Positions 42,984 through 52,193 are shown, counted from the stretch's first letter. The stretch is 64,000 nt of DNA from Streptomyces sp. NBC_00425 (GCF_036030735.1 NZ_CP107928.1:4588001-4652000), one strand, 5' to 3'. Notes: generated from the letters alone by a model not told the origin. Made by a program: numbers and translations.

Positions 42984-44049
42984 CGAGATCGTCCTCGTCC
43001 TTGACGAAACCGCCCTCCGGAGCGCGCGAACCGTCCCGGGCCGCTGCCGCGCGGCCGGGGCGTGACTGTCCCGACTCGACCATGCGGGCAGGGTCCGCGG
43101 CGGCTCCGATGCCGGGCACCGACTGACCGCCCGTCTCCCGCAGGACCTGGTCCAGCATCTGGTGGTAGTCGACGTAGTCGCTGCCGGCGGCCTGCCGCAG
43201 CAGCGTCAACAGCATCTCGCGGCGCATCTGCGCCTCCGCGGTCTCCAGTGACTGCGTGTGCGCCCGTTCCCCCGTCTCGGCCTTGTGCCGACGGGACGAC
43301 TCCTCCTCGGTGATCCGGTGGATGCGGGACGCCACCTCGGTGACGTCGATCTCCTTGCGGGCGATGCCGAAGGCGTCCACGTGGTCGGAACCGTGGGAGA
43401 GCAGTTCCGCGATCCGGAGGGCGTCCTGGGTCTCGAAGTCGCGCTGTCCACGCTGGAGTTCCCAGGAACGACGCTCGTCGCGCAGTTTCTGCTCCCAGTC
43501 CCGCAGCTCCTGCGAGGCGTGCACCTCGGCGCTGACGAACTCGACGCTCATACCGGCGACACGCGGCGGCACGATCGCGCTGTAGGCGGTCATGCGGTGG
43601 CCGGCCTCGGTGCGCACCGCGTTGATCTCCTCCACGCGGTGTCCGGCGCTCACCCTCGGCAGGTCGCAGTCGCCCATCAGGTAGGCACGCAGGGGAACGG
43701 TGACGTCGATGATCCCCTGCCGGGCGACGACGGTCGGGTCGGTCACCTGGCAGGTGAAGGACGCCCGCAGGGTGAAGTTGTCCGCCTCGCTCACCGACGG
43801 CAGTGTGCGCTCCACATCGACCAGGCGCGCCCGGGTGTCGATCAGGCTCACCGAGGTGGCGTCGAGCACGTCGGGGTGGGACGGGTCGAACACCATGCCG
43901 TCGGAGAAGGTGCGGTAGTTCCCGCCGACCCGGAAGACATGGACCGCGCCGGGCGGTAGCGGAGGCACGCCGTCGCGACGGCGACGCCGAGACCACCAGG
44001 TGCCCTGGACCGTGGCCAGGATGTGCTCGGCTATGACCGGGTAGTTCAC
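42976..44049 (-). CDS. SPFH/band-7-like protein of unknown function
   Basis: 357 aa. The first ~190 residues are beta-rich (FTLRASFTCQVTDPTVVARQ; VAGMSVEFVSAEVHASQELR) followed by a long charged helix, the plan of stomatin/prohibitin-type SPFH proteins. No N-terminal membrane anchor is clear. The C-terminus is acidic. Start at GTG 44049, overlapping the STAND-like gene's stop (GTGA). SPFH assignment is by pattern and needs checking by a profile search. Confidence 0.5.
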   Translation of the reverse strand: MNYPVIAEHILATVQGTWWSRRRRRDGVPPLPPGAVHVFRVGGNYRTFSDGMVFDPSHPDVLDATSVSLIDTRARLVDVERTLPSVSEADNFTLRASFTCQVTDPTVVARQGIIDVTVPLRAYLMGDCDLPRVSAGHRVEEINAVRTEAGHRMTAYSAIVPPRVAGMSVEFVSAEVHASQELRDWEQKLRDERRSWELQRGQRDFETQDALRIAELLSHGSDHVDAFGIARKEIDVTEVASRIHRITEEESSRRHKAETGERAHTQSLETAEAQMRREMLLTLLRQAAGSDYVDYHQMLDQVLRETGGQSVPGIGAAADPARMVESGQSRPGRAAAARDGSRAPEGGFVKDEDDLVD

Positions 44050-46295
44050 TTGCTTCGGCCTCCTTGAGCGGAAGGGAAGGGGACGATGGGAGGAAGAGAC
44101 ACGGTGGAGCGCCGGGAGTCCGCCGACGCCTGTCCGCGCAGTGATCCGAGGAGCACCTGGACCAGACGGCCGGCATCGGGCATCGCGTAGTCGGGGTGCC
44201 GGAGGGCGAGGGACAGGTGATGGCGCAGCGCGGTCCACTGCCTCGGGGTCATGGCATTCCGCATGGCTTCGCCGAGTTCGCGGACGGTGCCGGTGACGGA
44301 CGGGTCGTCGCGCAACTGCACCAGCGTCCGGCACAGCGCGCTCACCGCCCGGCTGCGGTTGCTGCTGTGCAGGACGTCCGCCCACAGCGACGCGAGATGG
44401 CGGGCGCTGTCGGGAACTCTGCGCAGGAGTGCCGCGGTCGCCGGCTCGGCGCTTTCCAGCCGGGTGGTCTCCAGGAGTTGGACGGCGATCCTCAGCGCGA
44501 TCGTCCGCTCCCGGGAACCCGGCGGCGCCTTCACGATCACGGTCCGTACGAACCGGAGGATCAGCAGGGCGCGTTCGGGCTCCCGTTCCGCGGTCTGCAG
44601 CAGCAGCACCAGGGAGTGGCGGGCCGAGAACGCGACCCGCTCGCCCCGGCAGGCCAGGAACCACAGCCACTTGAGCGCTTCCAGGCGGTAGAGCGAGCCC
44701 AGGCGACCCGTCAGCGCCATGGCCGCCGTCACCGCACGCCCCGCGCCTCGGTTGTCCACCCAGCTCACGACCGTGCTCAGGGCCTGTGGGGCGAGGTGTT
44801 CGACGTCGCACATGAACTGGAGCGTCAGCGCGGCCGTCACCCGCTGGTTGGTGAAACCCTCGGACCACACCGTCAGCAGGCTCTCGTCGACCTCGACGAG
44901 CGCGTAGCGGGCCAGCAGCGCGACGCCCCGGGCCACCTCCGTCCGGGTGTCCAGGTCGCCCAGCAGGGCCAGTTCGCCGAGCCACTGGCGCAGCGGATAC
45001 CAGAGCTCGTAGCCGTACAGGTCGTGCAGCTCCGCGATGACGAGTTCGCGGATGCGGGGTGAGGTGAAGACCAGACACCGTTCACTGCGCCCGTCGCCGG
45101 GGCTCGGACCGAGCCTGTGCTCGGTCGCCACCAGCCCCGCCGCCCGTTCTCGCCATCGGGCGCGGGACTGGCCGGCCACCGCACCGGCCGACGGCGCCGC
45201 GGTCGATCCGTCCGGCTCCGCGATCGGCGTCTCGCCGCTCTGCTCCCAGTTGCGCACATGCGTGGCGAGGGCGGCGCACTCCTTCTCGAACGTCCGCTCC
45301 GGGATGCCCTCCAGGAAGGCCAGGGCAGCGAGCGGGAGCAGGTCCTCAGCGCTCGGCCGCTCCCGGAACCACTCCTGGACCCGCTCCCGGTAGCGGTCCC
45401 GCAGGGTGTCCAGCGCCTTCTCCGCGCCGTCCCGGGACAGGGCCACAGCCGCTGCGACGACGTCCGCCGGCCGCCGCTGTTCGCTGACCCGCTCCCGCAG
45501 CTCCTTCTCGGTTTCCGGCTCGAGGACGGCGTCCGGCAGCTGCTCCACGCAGTGCTCGAACAGTTCCCCGGGGTCAGGAGCCTGCCAGGACACGCAGTGG
45601 TCCCGCAGCGCCAGCCGACGGCGGGCCGTGTCACCCGCCGTGATCACCAGGAAGGACCCCTTGCGGCTGAGCTCCTCGCTCAACCGCCCGATGTCGTAGG
45701 CCTGTACGGCCTCGGGACGCCGCTCGCCGACGTAGTCGAGGATGACGTACCCCTGCCCCGGCTTGAGATCCTTGGAAGCGGCCAGGTCGGCGAGGGCGTT
45801 GGCGGGCGAGAGGCTGCGCGGCCCGACGTCCTCGCCCAGGATCCTTCTGAGCAGGGCGAGGGACCCGGTGCCCCGACCGCTGTTGTCCTGGCCTGTCAGT
45901 ACGACGAGGGCGTCCTCGCGCAGCTTGCCGAGGGCCTCGTCGAAGCAGGGTTGCGGCGCGACGTAGAACCGCAGGGCCCGGTCCACCTCCTCCCGCTCGA
46001 TGGTGCCGGGGGCGAGTCCGGGGGACGACGCCGCGCCGAAGCCGAATGCCGCTCCGCAGGCGTCGACGACGCCGTAGAAGTTGTTGTTGACGAGCTGGTG
46101 GACGCGGCGCAGTTCGTCGAAGCCCCGGTCGTCGTCCTCCCGCTCGTCCGGCTCCTTGCGCCGCCCGGCGGCCATGTCCTTGCCGGTATCGGGGCCGGGA
46201 TCCTCCTCTGCGGCCTCGGGCGGGCCGTCACCTGCGCCGTCCTCCTGGACGGGCGGTACGGCCGGCCCTTCGTCCGGGTCCGAAGCGTCAGCCAC
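44046..46295 (-). CDS. STAND-like NTPase with N-terminal G/A/F motif
   Basis: 749 aa. An acidic disordered N-terminus (~1-65), then NNNFYGVVDACGAAFGFGA (residues 70-88), also found at the C-terminus of the upstream protein. An NTPase-like region follows: ALVVLTGQDNSGRGTGSLAL is P-loop-like, but Arg stands where Lys is expected; GYVILDYVGE could be Walker B. The rest is helical, as in the superstructure of STAND/NLR-like proteins. Start at GTG 46295, overlapping the cyclase-like gene's stop by eight bases. Likely a sensor or scaffold; not a known family by name. Confidence 0.6.
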   Translation of the reverse strand: MADASDPDEGPAVPPVQEDGAGDGPPEAAEEDPGPDTGKDMAAGRRKEPDEREDDDRGFDELRRVHQLVNNNFYGVVDACGAAFGFGAASSPGLAPGTIEREEVDRALRFYVAPQPCFDEALGKLREDALVVLTGQDNSGRGTGSLALLRRILGEDVGPRSLSPANALADLAASKDLKPGQGYVILDYVGERRPEAVQAYDIGRLSEELSRKGSFLVITAGDTARRRLALRDHCVSWQAPDPGELFEHCVEQLPDAVLEPETEKELRERVSEQRRPADVVAAAVALSRDGAEKALDTLRDRYRERVQEWFRERPSAEDLLPLAALAFLEGIPERTFEKECAALATHVRNWEQSGETPIAEPDGSTAAPSAGAVAGQSRARWRERAAGLVATEHRLGPSPGDGRSERCLVFTSPRIRELVIAELHDLYGYELWYPLRQWLGELALLGDLDTRTEVARGVALLARYALVEVDESLLTVWSEGFTNQRVTAALTLQFMCDVEHLAPQALSTVVSWVDNRGAGRAVTAAMALTGRLGSLYRLEALKWLWFLACRGERVAFSARHSLVLLLQTAEREPERALLILRFVRTVIVKAPPGSRERTIALRIAVQLLETTRLESAEPATAALLRRVPDSARHLASLWADVLHSSNRSRAVSALCRTLVQLRDDPSVTGTVRELGEAMRNAMTPRQWTALRHHLSLALRHPDYAMPDAGRLVQVLLGSLRGQASADSRRSTVSLPPIVPFPSAQGGRSK

Positions 46296-47106
46296 CGGCG
46301 CTCCCGAAGCCGAAGACGGCGCCCCGGGCGTCCACGGAGCCTGCCACGTTGGTGACGTTGATGCTCTCGGCCCGGTACTCGTTGCTGATCCCCGTTCCAC
46401 CGGCGACCGGGTCCACGGCGACCGGCTCGTGCCGGTGCCCTGCGGGCGGCCGCGACGCCGGAGCGGCGGAGGCGGGCCGCCCCTCCTCCGCCGCTCCGGG
46501 CGTACGCGGGGCGGCGGTCGGCATGCCGAGTGCGGGCACGCTCAGCCAGGCGGATGCCTCGTACTCCTTCACTCGGACGGTGACGTGGGTGAAGTCTTCG
46601 GTGGACAGGGTGGTGTGACCGCCCGCCACCGTGGACCGGAAGACGTCGTCGGACAGCAACAGCACGAGGTCGGCGTCGGGGTGCGCGGCCAGGGCGTCGT
46701 AGAGCTGGTCCGCGCCCAGCAGTCGTGCCGTGGCCACCACGGCCGAACCGGCGAAGCCGTTTTCGGCCGTCTCCACCAGCCCCTGGTGGACCACCGCCCG
46801 CAGACGCATCCGGGCCTCGGGCACGCGCTGGGCGTTGTACCGGCGCAGCTCGGCGACGAGATGACGGACGTAGTCGTCGACCAGCCGCGGCTCGGTGCCG
46901 TCCAGAGGACGCACCGCGAGCTGTTCGTCGCCTTTGCGCTGGATCTGCCACTGCGCACGGTCCAGGCCGGCGCCCCTGGCCGCTCGGTCGAGCAATCGCG
47001 GCAGGTCATGCTGGATTTCGGACTGACTTCGGTCGTTCTTGCTGCCGTAGGCCTGCGCGTCCACGGCTATACAGGCGCAGTGACAGAACCCGGACCACTC
47101 AAGCAC
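46288..47106 (-). CDS. Class III nucleotidyl-cyclase-like protein
   Basis: 272 aa. Residues ~10-190 match the short actinobacterial cyclase-homology domain: CIAVDAQAYG with a possible first metal Asp, a basic helix, then IQRKGDEQLAV holding a second Asp, LRAVVHQGLVETAENGFAGS and VRVKEYEASAWL near the end of the fold. A disordered Pro/Ala/Gly stretch and the C-terminal motif NVTNVAGSVDARGAVFGFG follow. Both metal aspartates are retained, so activity is possible but unproven. Start at GTG 47106, nine bases after AGAGGA. Confidence 0.62.
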   Translation of the reverse strand: MLEWSGFCHCACIAVDAQAYGSKNDRSQSEIQHDLPRLLDRAARGAGLDRAQWQIQRKGDEQLAVRPLDGTEPRLVDDYVRHLVAELRRYNAQRVPEARMRLRAVVHQGLVETAENGFAGSAVVATARLLGADQLYDALAAHPDADLVLLLSDDVFRSTVAGGHTTLSTEDFTHVTVRVKEYEASAWLSVPALGMPTAAPRTPGAAEEGRPASAAPASRPPAGHRHEPVAVDPVAGGTGISNEYRAESINVTNVAGSVDARGAVFGFGSAGG

Positions 47107-47198
47107 CGGATCATTCCTCTCTGAGCTGGGCGTGGGCGGACAGGGCCCACGAAGTGCTGCCCGAGAGGCTAGGAGCGTTCGCGTGGAGTGATCCCGTA

Positions 47199-48005
47199 TC
47201 AATACGGGTTGTCGGCCACGACTTTGGCGAATTCAAGCAGTTTCGGAACGTCACAGATGGTTATGTTTCGGTAACTGCGCTCCACCAGGCCTTTGGCGGC
47301 CAGGGCGGCCAGACTCTTTTCGGCCGTGTTGAGAGCGAGACCGGCCAGCGACGCGAGCTCTTTCTGCGTGAGCGTCACCCCGAGGTCACACCGCTTGCCG
47401 TCACCGTCCGGCACTGGCTGGGCATAGGCCTGACTCAACTCGGCCAGGACCCGGGCCAGTCGGGTCAGCGAGTCGTAGGCCTGATAGTCGATCCGGCGCC
47501 GGTTGGCCCAGCGCAGCCGGGCGCTCAGCATGTGGAGGATGGCCCGAACGGCGTCCGGGTGGTGGGTGAGGAAGGTCTCCAACGCCCGCACCTGGATGAT
47601 GCGGGCGGTCACGTCGCTGCACGCCACGACCGTGCCGGATCTGGGGCGCTCCTCGAAGGCCGCCATTTCGCCGACCAGGTCACCCGCTATACGGACGGCG
47701 AGCAGCATGTCGTAGCCGCTCTCCGCGCTGGCGACCACCTTCACTACACCGCTCGTGACCAGTAGGACGTGCCGGCTGTCGTCACCCTGCTGCAGCAGCG
47801 CCCGATGCGGCGGATAGGTGATCGGCGTGCCCTGCCTCAGAAGTTCGTCCCGTGTGGCATTCCGCAACCGGCCGAGAAAGGTGGACGGCGGCCACGCATG
47901 ATTCACCAGCACCCCCGACGATCTCACTTGGCAGCACAGTGGGCCGTTCAAATGCCTGACCATGTTGCCGTCGAATCGCGTCCCGGAAAACAGCCGGGGT
48001 GGCAT
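47199..48005 (-). CDS. Crp/Fnr family regulator of the accessory cluster
   Basis: 268 aa from ATG 48005 (GAGGAA upstream), or 254 from ATG 47963. cNMP-binding domain with LVGEMAAFEERPRSGT, in which the Glu and Arg used to hold cyclic nucleotides are kept, then a winged HTH (LTQKELASLAGLALNTAEKS). It begins the accessory cluster and ends 92 bases before the cyclase-like gene, so it may sense that protein's product. Distinct from the housekeeping Crp at 25587. Confidence 0.85.
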   Translation of the reverse strand: MPPRLFSGTRFDGNMVRHLNGPLCCQVRSSGVLVNHAWPPSTFLGRLRNATRDELLRQGTPITYPPHRALLQQGDDSRHVLLVTSGVVKVVASAESGYDMLLAVRIAGDLVGEMAAFEERPRSGTVVACSDVTARIIQVRALETFLTHHPDAVRAILHMLSARLRWANRRRIDYQAYDSLTRLARVLAELSQAYAQPVPDGDGKRCDLGVTLTQKELASLAGLALNTAEKSLAALAAKGLVERSYRNITICDVPKLLEFAKVVADNPY

Positions 48006-48139
48006 GTGGCCTATTTCCTCGCTTCGCAGCCGGAATTGACCGAATGAACGCCGAACCGCCGAACCGTCAGCAGCGCGCACAGGGCAGGCCCCCTGCGGGT
48101 GGGCGCGGGGGGCCTGTGTGCGGGCTGGATCGGGGGCGG

Positions 48140-48919
48140 TTATCGGACGTCGACGTAGTCGCCGGCGGCGGCGACGGCCGGGGCGGTCGACGTGCCGGCG
48201 AACCGGTAGCGGAAGTAGCCGTCCTGGGTCGCCTTGACCGTCGTCTTCAGGGAGCCCGTCGCGGACGACGTCACCGTCTTGACGTTGGTGTACGTGCTGG
48301 AGTTCTTCTTGCGGAACTGCAGGATCACCTTCTGCTTGGCGTAGCCCGCGTACTTGTTGGTGTCCCAGTCGGCCCGGGACAGCACGCCGGTGACCGTGAT
48401 GGTCCTGCCCTTCTTGACGGGCTCGGGCGTGGCGTTCGTGGTGAGCCGCGCGTCGCGCTGCACCCGGAAGGTGGTGGCCGCGTCCCGGTGGATGTAGTCG
48501 TAGTCGTTCGCGGAGACCAGGGTGCCGAGCTTCCAGGTGCCCGCCGCGCTGTTGCCGACGAAGCCGGTGGCCGCCGTCGGATCGAACGTCAGCGTGCCCG
48601 TGCACGTCGACGTGGTGGCGCTCTTCTTGACGCACGTGATGTCGTCGTCCCAGACCTGCGCGAAGTTCGGCGTCGGGCCGAAGGCGCTGATGTACGTGGT
48701 CTTGGCGATGCCGGAGTCGTCCGTCGCGGTCACGGAGACCTTGGCGGACACCACTCTGGTGGTGCCGACCACGACCGGCTTGCCGCCGTTGACGACGACC
48801 TTGTCGATCCGGATGTCGCCCGCGCCGCCGTCGGTCGCCTGGGCGGCGGTGGCACCGGTCGCGGTGGCGACCAGCGCGATGCCGGTGCCGAGCAGAGCGA
48901 GGCGCATGGTTGCGCGCAT
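48140..48919 (-). CDS. Secreted Ig-like protein of unknown function
   Basis: 259 aa. Classic signal peptide (MRATMRLALLGTGIALVATA...ATAAQA), then beta-rich repeats with many Thr and Lys, e.g. VSVTATDDSGIAKTTYISAF and ITVTGVLSRADW. Exported and probably immunoglobulin-like in fold; family not certain. Good ribosome site (AGGGGGAA) before ATG 48919. Confidence 0.75.
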   Translation of the reverse strand: MRATMRLALLGTGIALVATATGATAAQATDGGAGDIRIDKVVVNGGKPVVVGTTRVVSAKVSVTATDDSGIAKTTYISAFGPTPNFAQVWDDDITCVKKSATTSTCTGTLTFDPTAATGFVGNSAAGTWKLGTLVSANDYDYIHRDAATTFRVQRDARLTTNATPEPVKKGRTITVTGVLSRADWDTNKYAGYAKQKVILQFRKKNSSTYTNVKTVTSSATGSLKTTVKATQDGYFRYRFAGTSTAPAVAAAGDYVDVR

Positions 48920-49047
48920 GAGTGTTCCCCCTGAGTCGGTGAATCAGGGGGATCGTAAGGCTTTGGCCAAGGATTCAGCACATTGTTTTCTCCCTGGAAT
49001 CAAGGGAGTTGACGTCATCGGGCGCAGTCCGGCGGAATCCGCGCGTC

Positions 49048-50478
49048 TCAAGCCGCCTCGGCGCGGACCCGGCCCGAGGCGACGGCGTGGAGCAGGGCCT
49101 GGTGGTCGGATTCGTTCTGGTCGGCGTAGAGCTCGGCGAACGTGGTCAGGGCGCGGTCGAAGACGTCGCCGGAACCCAGGTAGGCGGCGATCGCTATACG
49201 GTCGCCGGAGCGGGCGTGGGCCCGGGCCAGGGTGGCGCCGCAGAGCCTGCCGAAGAGGGACATCCGGTTCGGCGACATGTTCTCCGGCACGGCGATGCCC
49301 TTCCAGTCCCGCAGCTGGCGGACGTAGAAGTCGCGGCGCCGGCCGTCGAGGCCGGTGGTGCGTTCCCAGCCGAGGAAGATGTCGCTGGTCGCCTGCATCA
49401 GCCGCTGACCGGCGACGACCCGCTCGCCCTGAGTGTGGTGCTCGCCGGCCCCCGCAAAGGGGGCGAGCACCGACTCGTCGGCCTCCTTGGCCTGCAGGAA
49501 GAGGGGATCGTCGTCGTCCTTGCCGAGCAGCAGCACGATCCAGCAGCGGGTGCCCACACTGCCCACTCCGACCACCTTGCGGGCGATGTCGGCGACGCGG
49601 TAGCCCTGCAGGAGGAACCTGCGGTCGGACTGCAGGGACCCCATGTACCCGCCGACGATCTTGCCGATCTCCCGCTCCATCACGTCGCTCTCGGCGCTCG
49701 GCAGCAGGTCGGCCAGCCGGATCAGGAGCGGCGGGTCGTTCGCGATCAGCCGCCGGCCGCCGACCACGTGCGTGAGTTTCTCGACGACCTGAAGATTGTC
49801 GTGCTGCCGGGCCCGTTCCCTGGCCTGCCGCCAGCGCTCACGGTTCTTGGCGCCGAGCTCCGGGGCGTACGTCTCCTGCAGTTCGTCCGCCTCGAAGCGG
49901 CTGTACCAGACCTCGAGGTTGCCCATCTCCGCGAAGCCGCGCATCCGCTCGCGGTAGGCCCGCACGGCCGACCGGACCACCGACGCCCGCTCCTTGGAGC
50001 TGAAGCCGTTCGCCCGGCCCGCGATGACGAGGCTGGCCGCCAGCCGCTTGACGTCCCACTCCCAGGGGCCGGGCAGCGTCTCGTCGAAGTCGTTGATGTC
50101 GAACATCAGACGCCGTTCCGGAGACGCCAGCAGCCGGAAGTTGAGCATGTGCGCGTCGCCGCACAGCTGGACCCGGATGCCGGTGCGCGGCGTCTCCGCC
50201 AGGTCCGCCGCCATGATGGCGGCGGCGCCCCGGTAGAAGCGGAACGGCGACTCGCTCATCCGCCCGTAGCGGATCGGGACGAGTTCGGGGACCCGCTGCG
50301 CGGACTGCGCCTCGATGACGTCCACCGGATCGGTGCGTTTCGGCGGCGGCGTGAACTCGGCGTGGGCGGACCTCGGTACGTCGGCCCTCGCCGCCCTGCC
50401 GCGCTCGGCCCGCTCCCTCGGGGTGCGGTGGCGCCGGTCGTCGCCGTGACCGTTGCGGGTCGTGCTGCTCTCGCTCAT
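49048..50478 (-). CDS. DUF2252 protein
   Basis: 476 aa. ESPFRFYRGAAAIMAADLA, VQLCGDAHMLNFRL and DINDFDETLPGPWEWDVKRL are the DUF2252 hallmarks; the fold resembles small-molecule kinases, with GDAHxxN and DxND as likely metal/nucleotide contacts. Activity unknown. Long upstream gap filled with repeats. Confidence 0.92.
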   Translation of the reverse strand: MSESSTTRNGHGDDRRHRTPRERAERGRAARADVPRSAHAEFTPPPKRTDPVDVIEAQSAQRVPELVPIRYGRMSESPFRFYRGAAAIMAADLAETPRTGIRVQLCGDAHMLNFRLLASPERRLMFDINDFDETLPGPWEWDVKRLAASLVIAGRANGFSSKERASVVRSAVRAYRERMRGFAEMGNLEVWYSRFEADELQETYAPELGAKNRERWRQARERARQHDNLQVVEKLTHVVGGRRLIANDPPLLIRLADLLPSAESDVMEREIGKIVGGYMGSLQSDRRFLLQGYRVADIARKVVGVGSVGTRCWIVLLLGKDDDDPLFLQAKEADESVLAPFAGAGEHHTQGERVVAGQRLMQATSDIFLGWERTTGLDGRRRDFYVRQLRDWKGIAVPENMSPNRMSLFGRLCGATLARAHARSGDRIAIAAYLGSGDVFDRALTTFAELYADQNESDHQALLHAVASGRVRAEAA

Positions 50479-51493
50479 CTCAGACGCTCCACACGGGGCT
50501 CGTCGGCCGTTGACGGAAGAGAAGGAAGAGGGGGAAGGGGGGAAGGGGGAGGTGAAGAGGGGCCGTCCCGGATCCTCCGGCCGGCCGGCACCTCGGCGGC
50601 CGGTCGTCGGCCGGCCGGACCGCTCTGCGAGGACCGGACCGAGCGGTCCTCGTCGGCAGGTGGGACAGGGGCCGGACGGGCGACCGGCGCCCGTCCTCCA
50701 ACGTATCTCCGCACCCTGCCTCCGGCGACTCGGCGGCCCGGCGGCCCGGCCACTCAGCGGCCCGACGACGCGGCGACGCGGCGGCCCGGCGACTCAGCGA
50801 CCCAGCGGTCCGGCGGCTGCGCGGCTGGGCGGCCCGGCGGCTGCGCGGTCCGGCGGCTGGGCGGCTGCGCGGTCCGGCGGCTGGGCGGCTGCGCGGTCCG
50901 GCGGCTGGGCGGCTGCGCGGTCCGGCGGCTGGGCGGCTGGGCGGCCCGGCGGCTGCGCGGTCCGGCGGCTGGGCGGCTGCGCGGTCCGGCGGCTGGGGGG
51001 CTGGGCGGCTCAGCGATTCGGCGGCTCTCAGTGCCCGGCTGTCCGCGCTCGCCGTCGGGGCCCGTGCTCGGTGGTTCGGTTCTGGGGTTGCGGGCCGGTC
51101 GACACCTTCCGTTCGGTCCCGGCGCGGCAGCCCCCTCCGGGCCCGGTCCCGTGTCCGCTCCGCGAGACACGCCGCCACGGCGCGGCACACCCGCCCGCAC
51201 CGTTCGTCACCGGTCCGCGCAAGGGGGGCGGCCCGCAGCCCGACCAGGTCGGGACAGTGATCCCGATCACAACGGCGAGGCAGCTGAGAAGGAGGCTCCC
51301 GCCGGACCAGCCACCTTGTTAGCCTTGGCCATAGCCCGGTCGCTGGTGCATCCCCCGTCGCCAGCGGCCGGGTCTTTTGTCGGCCCGCCCCGGCCCCTCC
51401 CCGGCCCGCCCTTGCAGACACGCCTTTTCGGGCACGCTCCGTCGGGACCGCCGCGTCCTGGCACCCTGACTGCCCGGCTGCCTGGCGGGCAGG
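50479..51493. other. 1-kb intergenic region without a supported gene
   Basis: Between DUF2252 and a hypothetical protein. All six frames are long because of GC content, none with a domain or clear ribosome site. It contains the 24-bp minisatellite at 50806-51030 and Gly/Arg-type codon repeats around it. Confidence 0.6.
50806..51030. repeat. 24-bp GC-rich minisatellite
   Basis: Units of GCGGCTGCGCGGTCCGGCGG plus four bases (period 24), near-perfect at 50837, 50861, 50885 and 50909, with shortened or 39-base variants further on. Flanked by looser CGGCGGCCCGGCGACTC-type units back to 50730. Every period keeps the reading frame. Not CRISPR: no unique spacers. Confidence 0.9.
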
Positions 51494-52069
51494 TCACTCG
51501 ACCGGGCCGCCCGCCACCGCCATCCAGTGCGCGATCCGGCGCAGTGTGGCCTCGTCGACGTGGTCGACCAGGGTGCGGACGGCGGCCACGTCCTCCTCCG
51601 CGAGGTCGTAGAGGCCGGCCCTGCTCAGGCCCGCCATGATCACCTGGTGTCGGCGGTCCTCCATGCGCTCCACGTGCCGGGCGTGCCCCGCGCCCGGCTC
51701 CGGCGCGCTGGAAGCCACAGGAACCGTCAAGGTCGTGGTGGCCGTCGAGGCCGTCGAGGCCGTGGTGGACACCGGGGTCGTCGTGGCCACAGGGGCCGTC
51801 GTGGCCACCGGGGTCGTCGGCGTGGCGGGGGCCGGGTCGAACCGCGCCCACTCCCCGTTCGCTCCCGGGCCCCAGAGGTCGACGGCCACCTCCTCGCCGC
51901 GGGCGCGTCCGACCTGGGTCATCTGGCCGATCGCGTACAGGACCGGTGTGCGGTCGGGGGATTCGGCGGCCGAACGCCAGGACGCCGAGGACGCGTTGTG
52001 GAACATGGCCACCCAGCGGGGCGGCCCCGGCGGCTGCGGACTGCGGAGGCGGGTCGAACGGGTCTCCAT
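51494..52069 (-). CDS. Hypothetical protein with Thr-rich linker
   Basis: 191 aa. N-terminal ~75 residues include RWVAMFHNASSASWRSAA and LYAIGQMTQVGRARGEEVAV; a Thr/Ala/Val/Pro-repeat linker (VATTAPVATTTPVSTTAS) comes next; the C-terminal ~60 residues are helical. No known domain. Start at ATG 52069; upstream in-frame starts exist. The linker repeats are short DNA tandem units (51715-51830). Confidence 0.6.
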   Translation of the reverse strand: METRSTRLRSPQPPGPPRWVAMFHNASSASWRSAAESPDRTPVLYAIGQMTQVGRARGEEVAVDLWGPGANGEWARFDPAPATPTTPVATTAPVATTTPVSTTASTASTATTTLTVPVASSAPEPGAGHARHVERMEDRRHQVIMAGLSRAGLYDLAEEDVAAVRTLVDHVDEATLRRIAHWMAVAGGPVE

Positions 52070-52193
52070 GGCGCTCACCCTTCCGTGACGGCACACACGG
52101 CAGTGCAGCACTGCGCTGCAGTGCACGGCAGGGGGACCATAACTGACGCATCGTCAGGTCACCAGACGCACAGTCCCGCAGCCCCGCAGTCGG

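Noticed and set aside
42976..45078. 700-aa form of the SPFH-like protein
   Set aside because: The extension overlaps the STAND-like gene in another frame; GTG 44049 with GTGA coupling is the better start.
47199..48635. 478-aa form of the Crp/Fnr regulator
   Set aside because: The extra N-terminus is antisense-like low-complexity sequence over the secreted-protein gene.
50806..51030. CRISPR array
   Set aside because: Units are contiguous tandem copies without unique spacers and no cas genes were seen.
49009..51639. 876-aa plus-strand open frame
   Set aside because: Runs through the antisense of DUF2252 and the minisatellite; no domain, low complexity.
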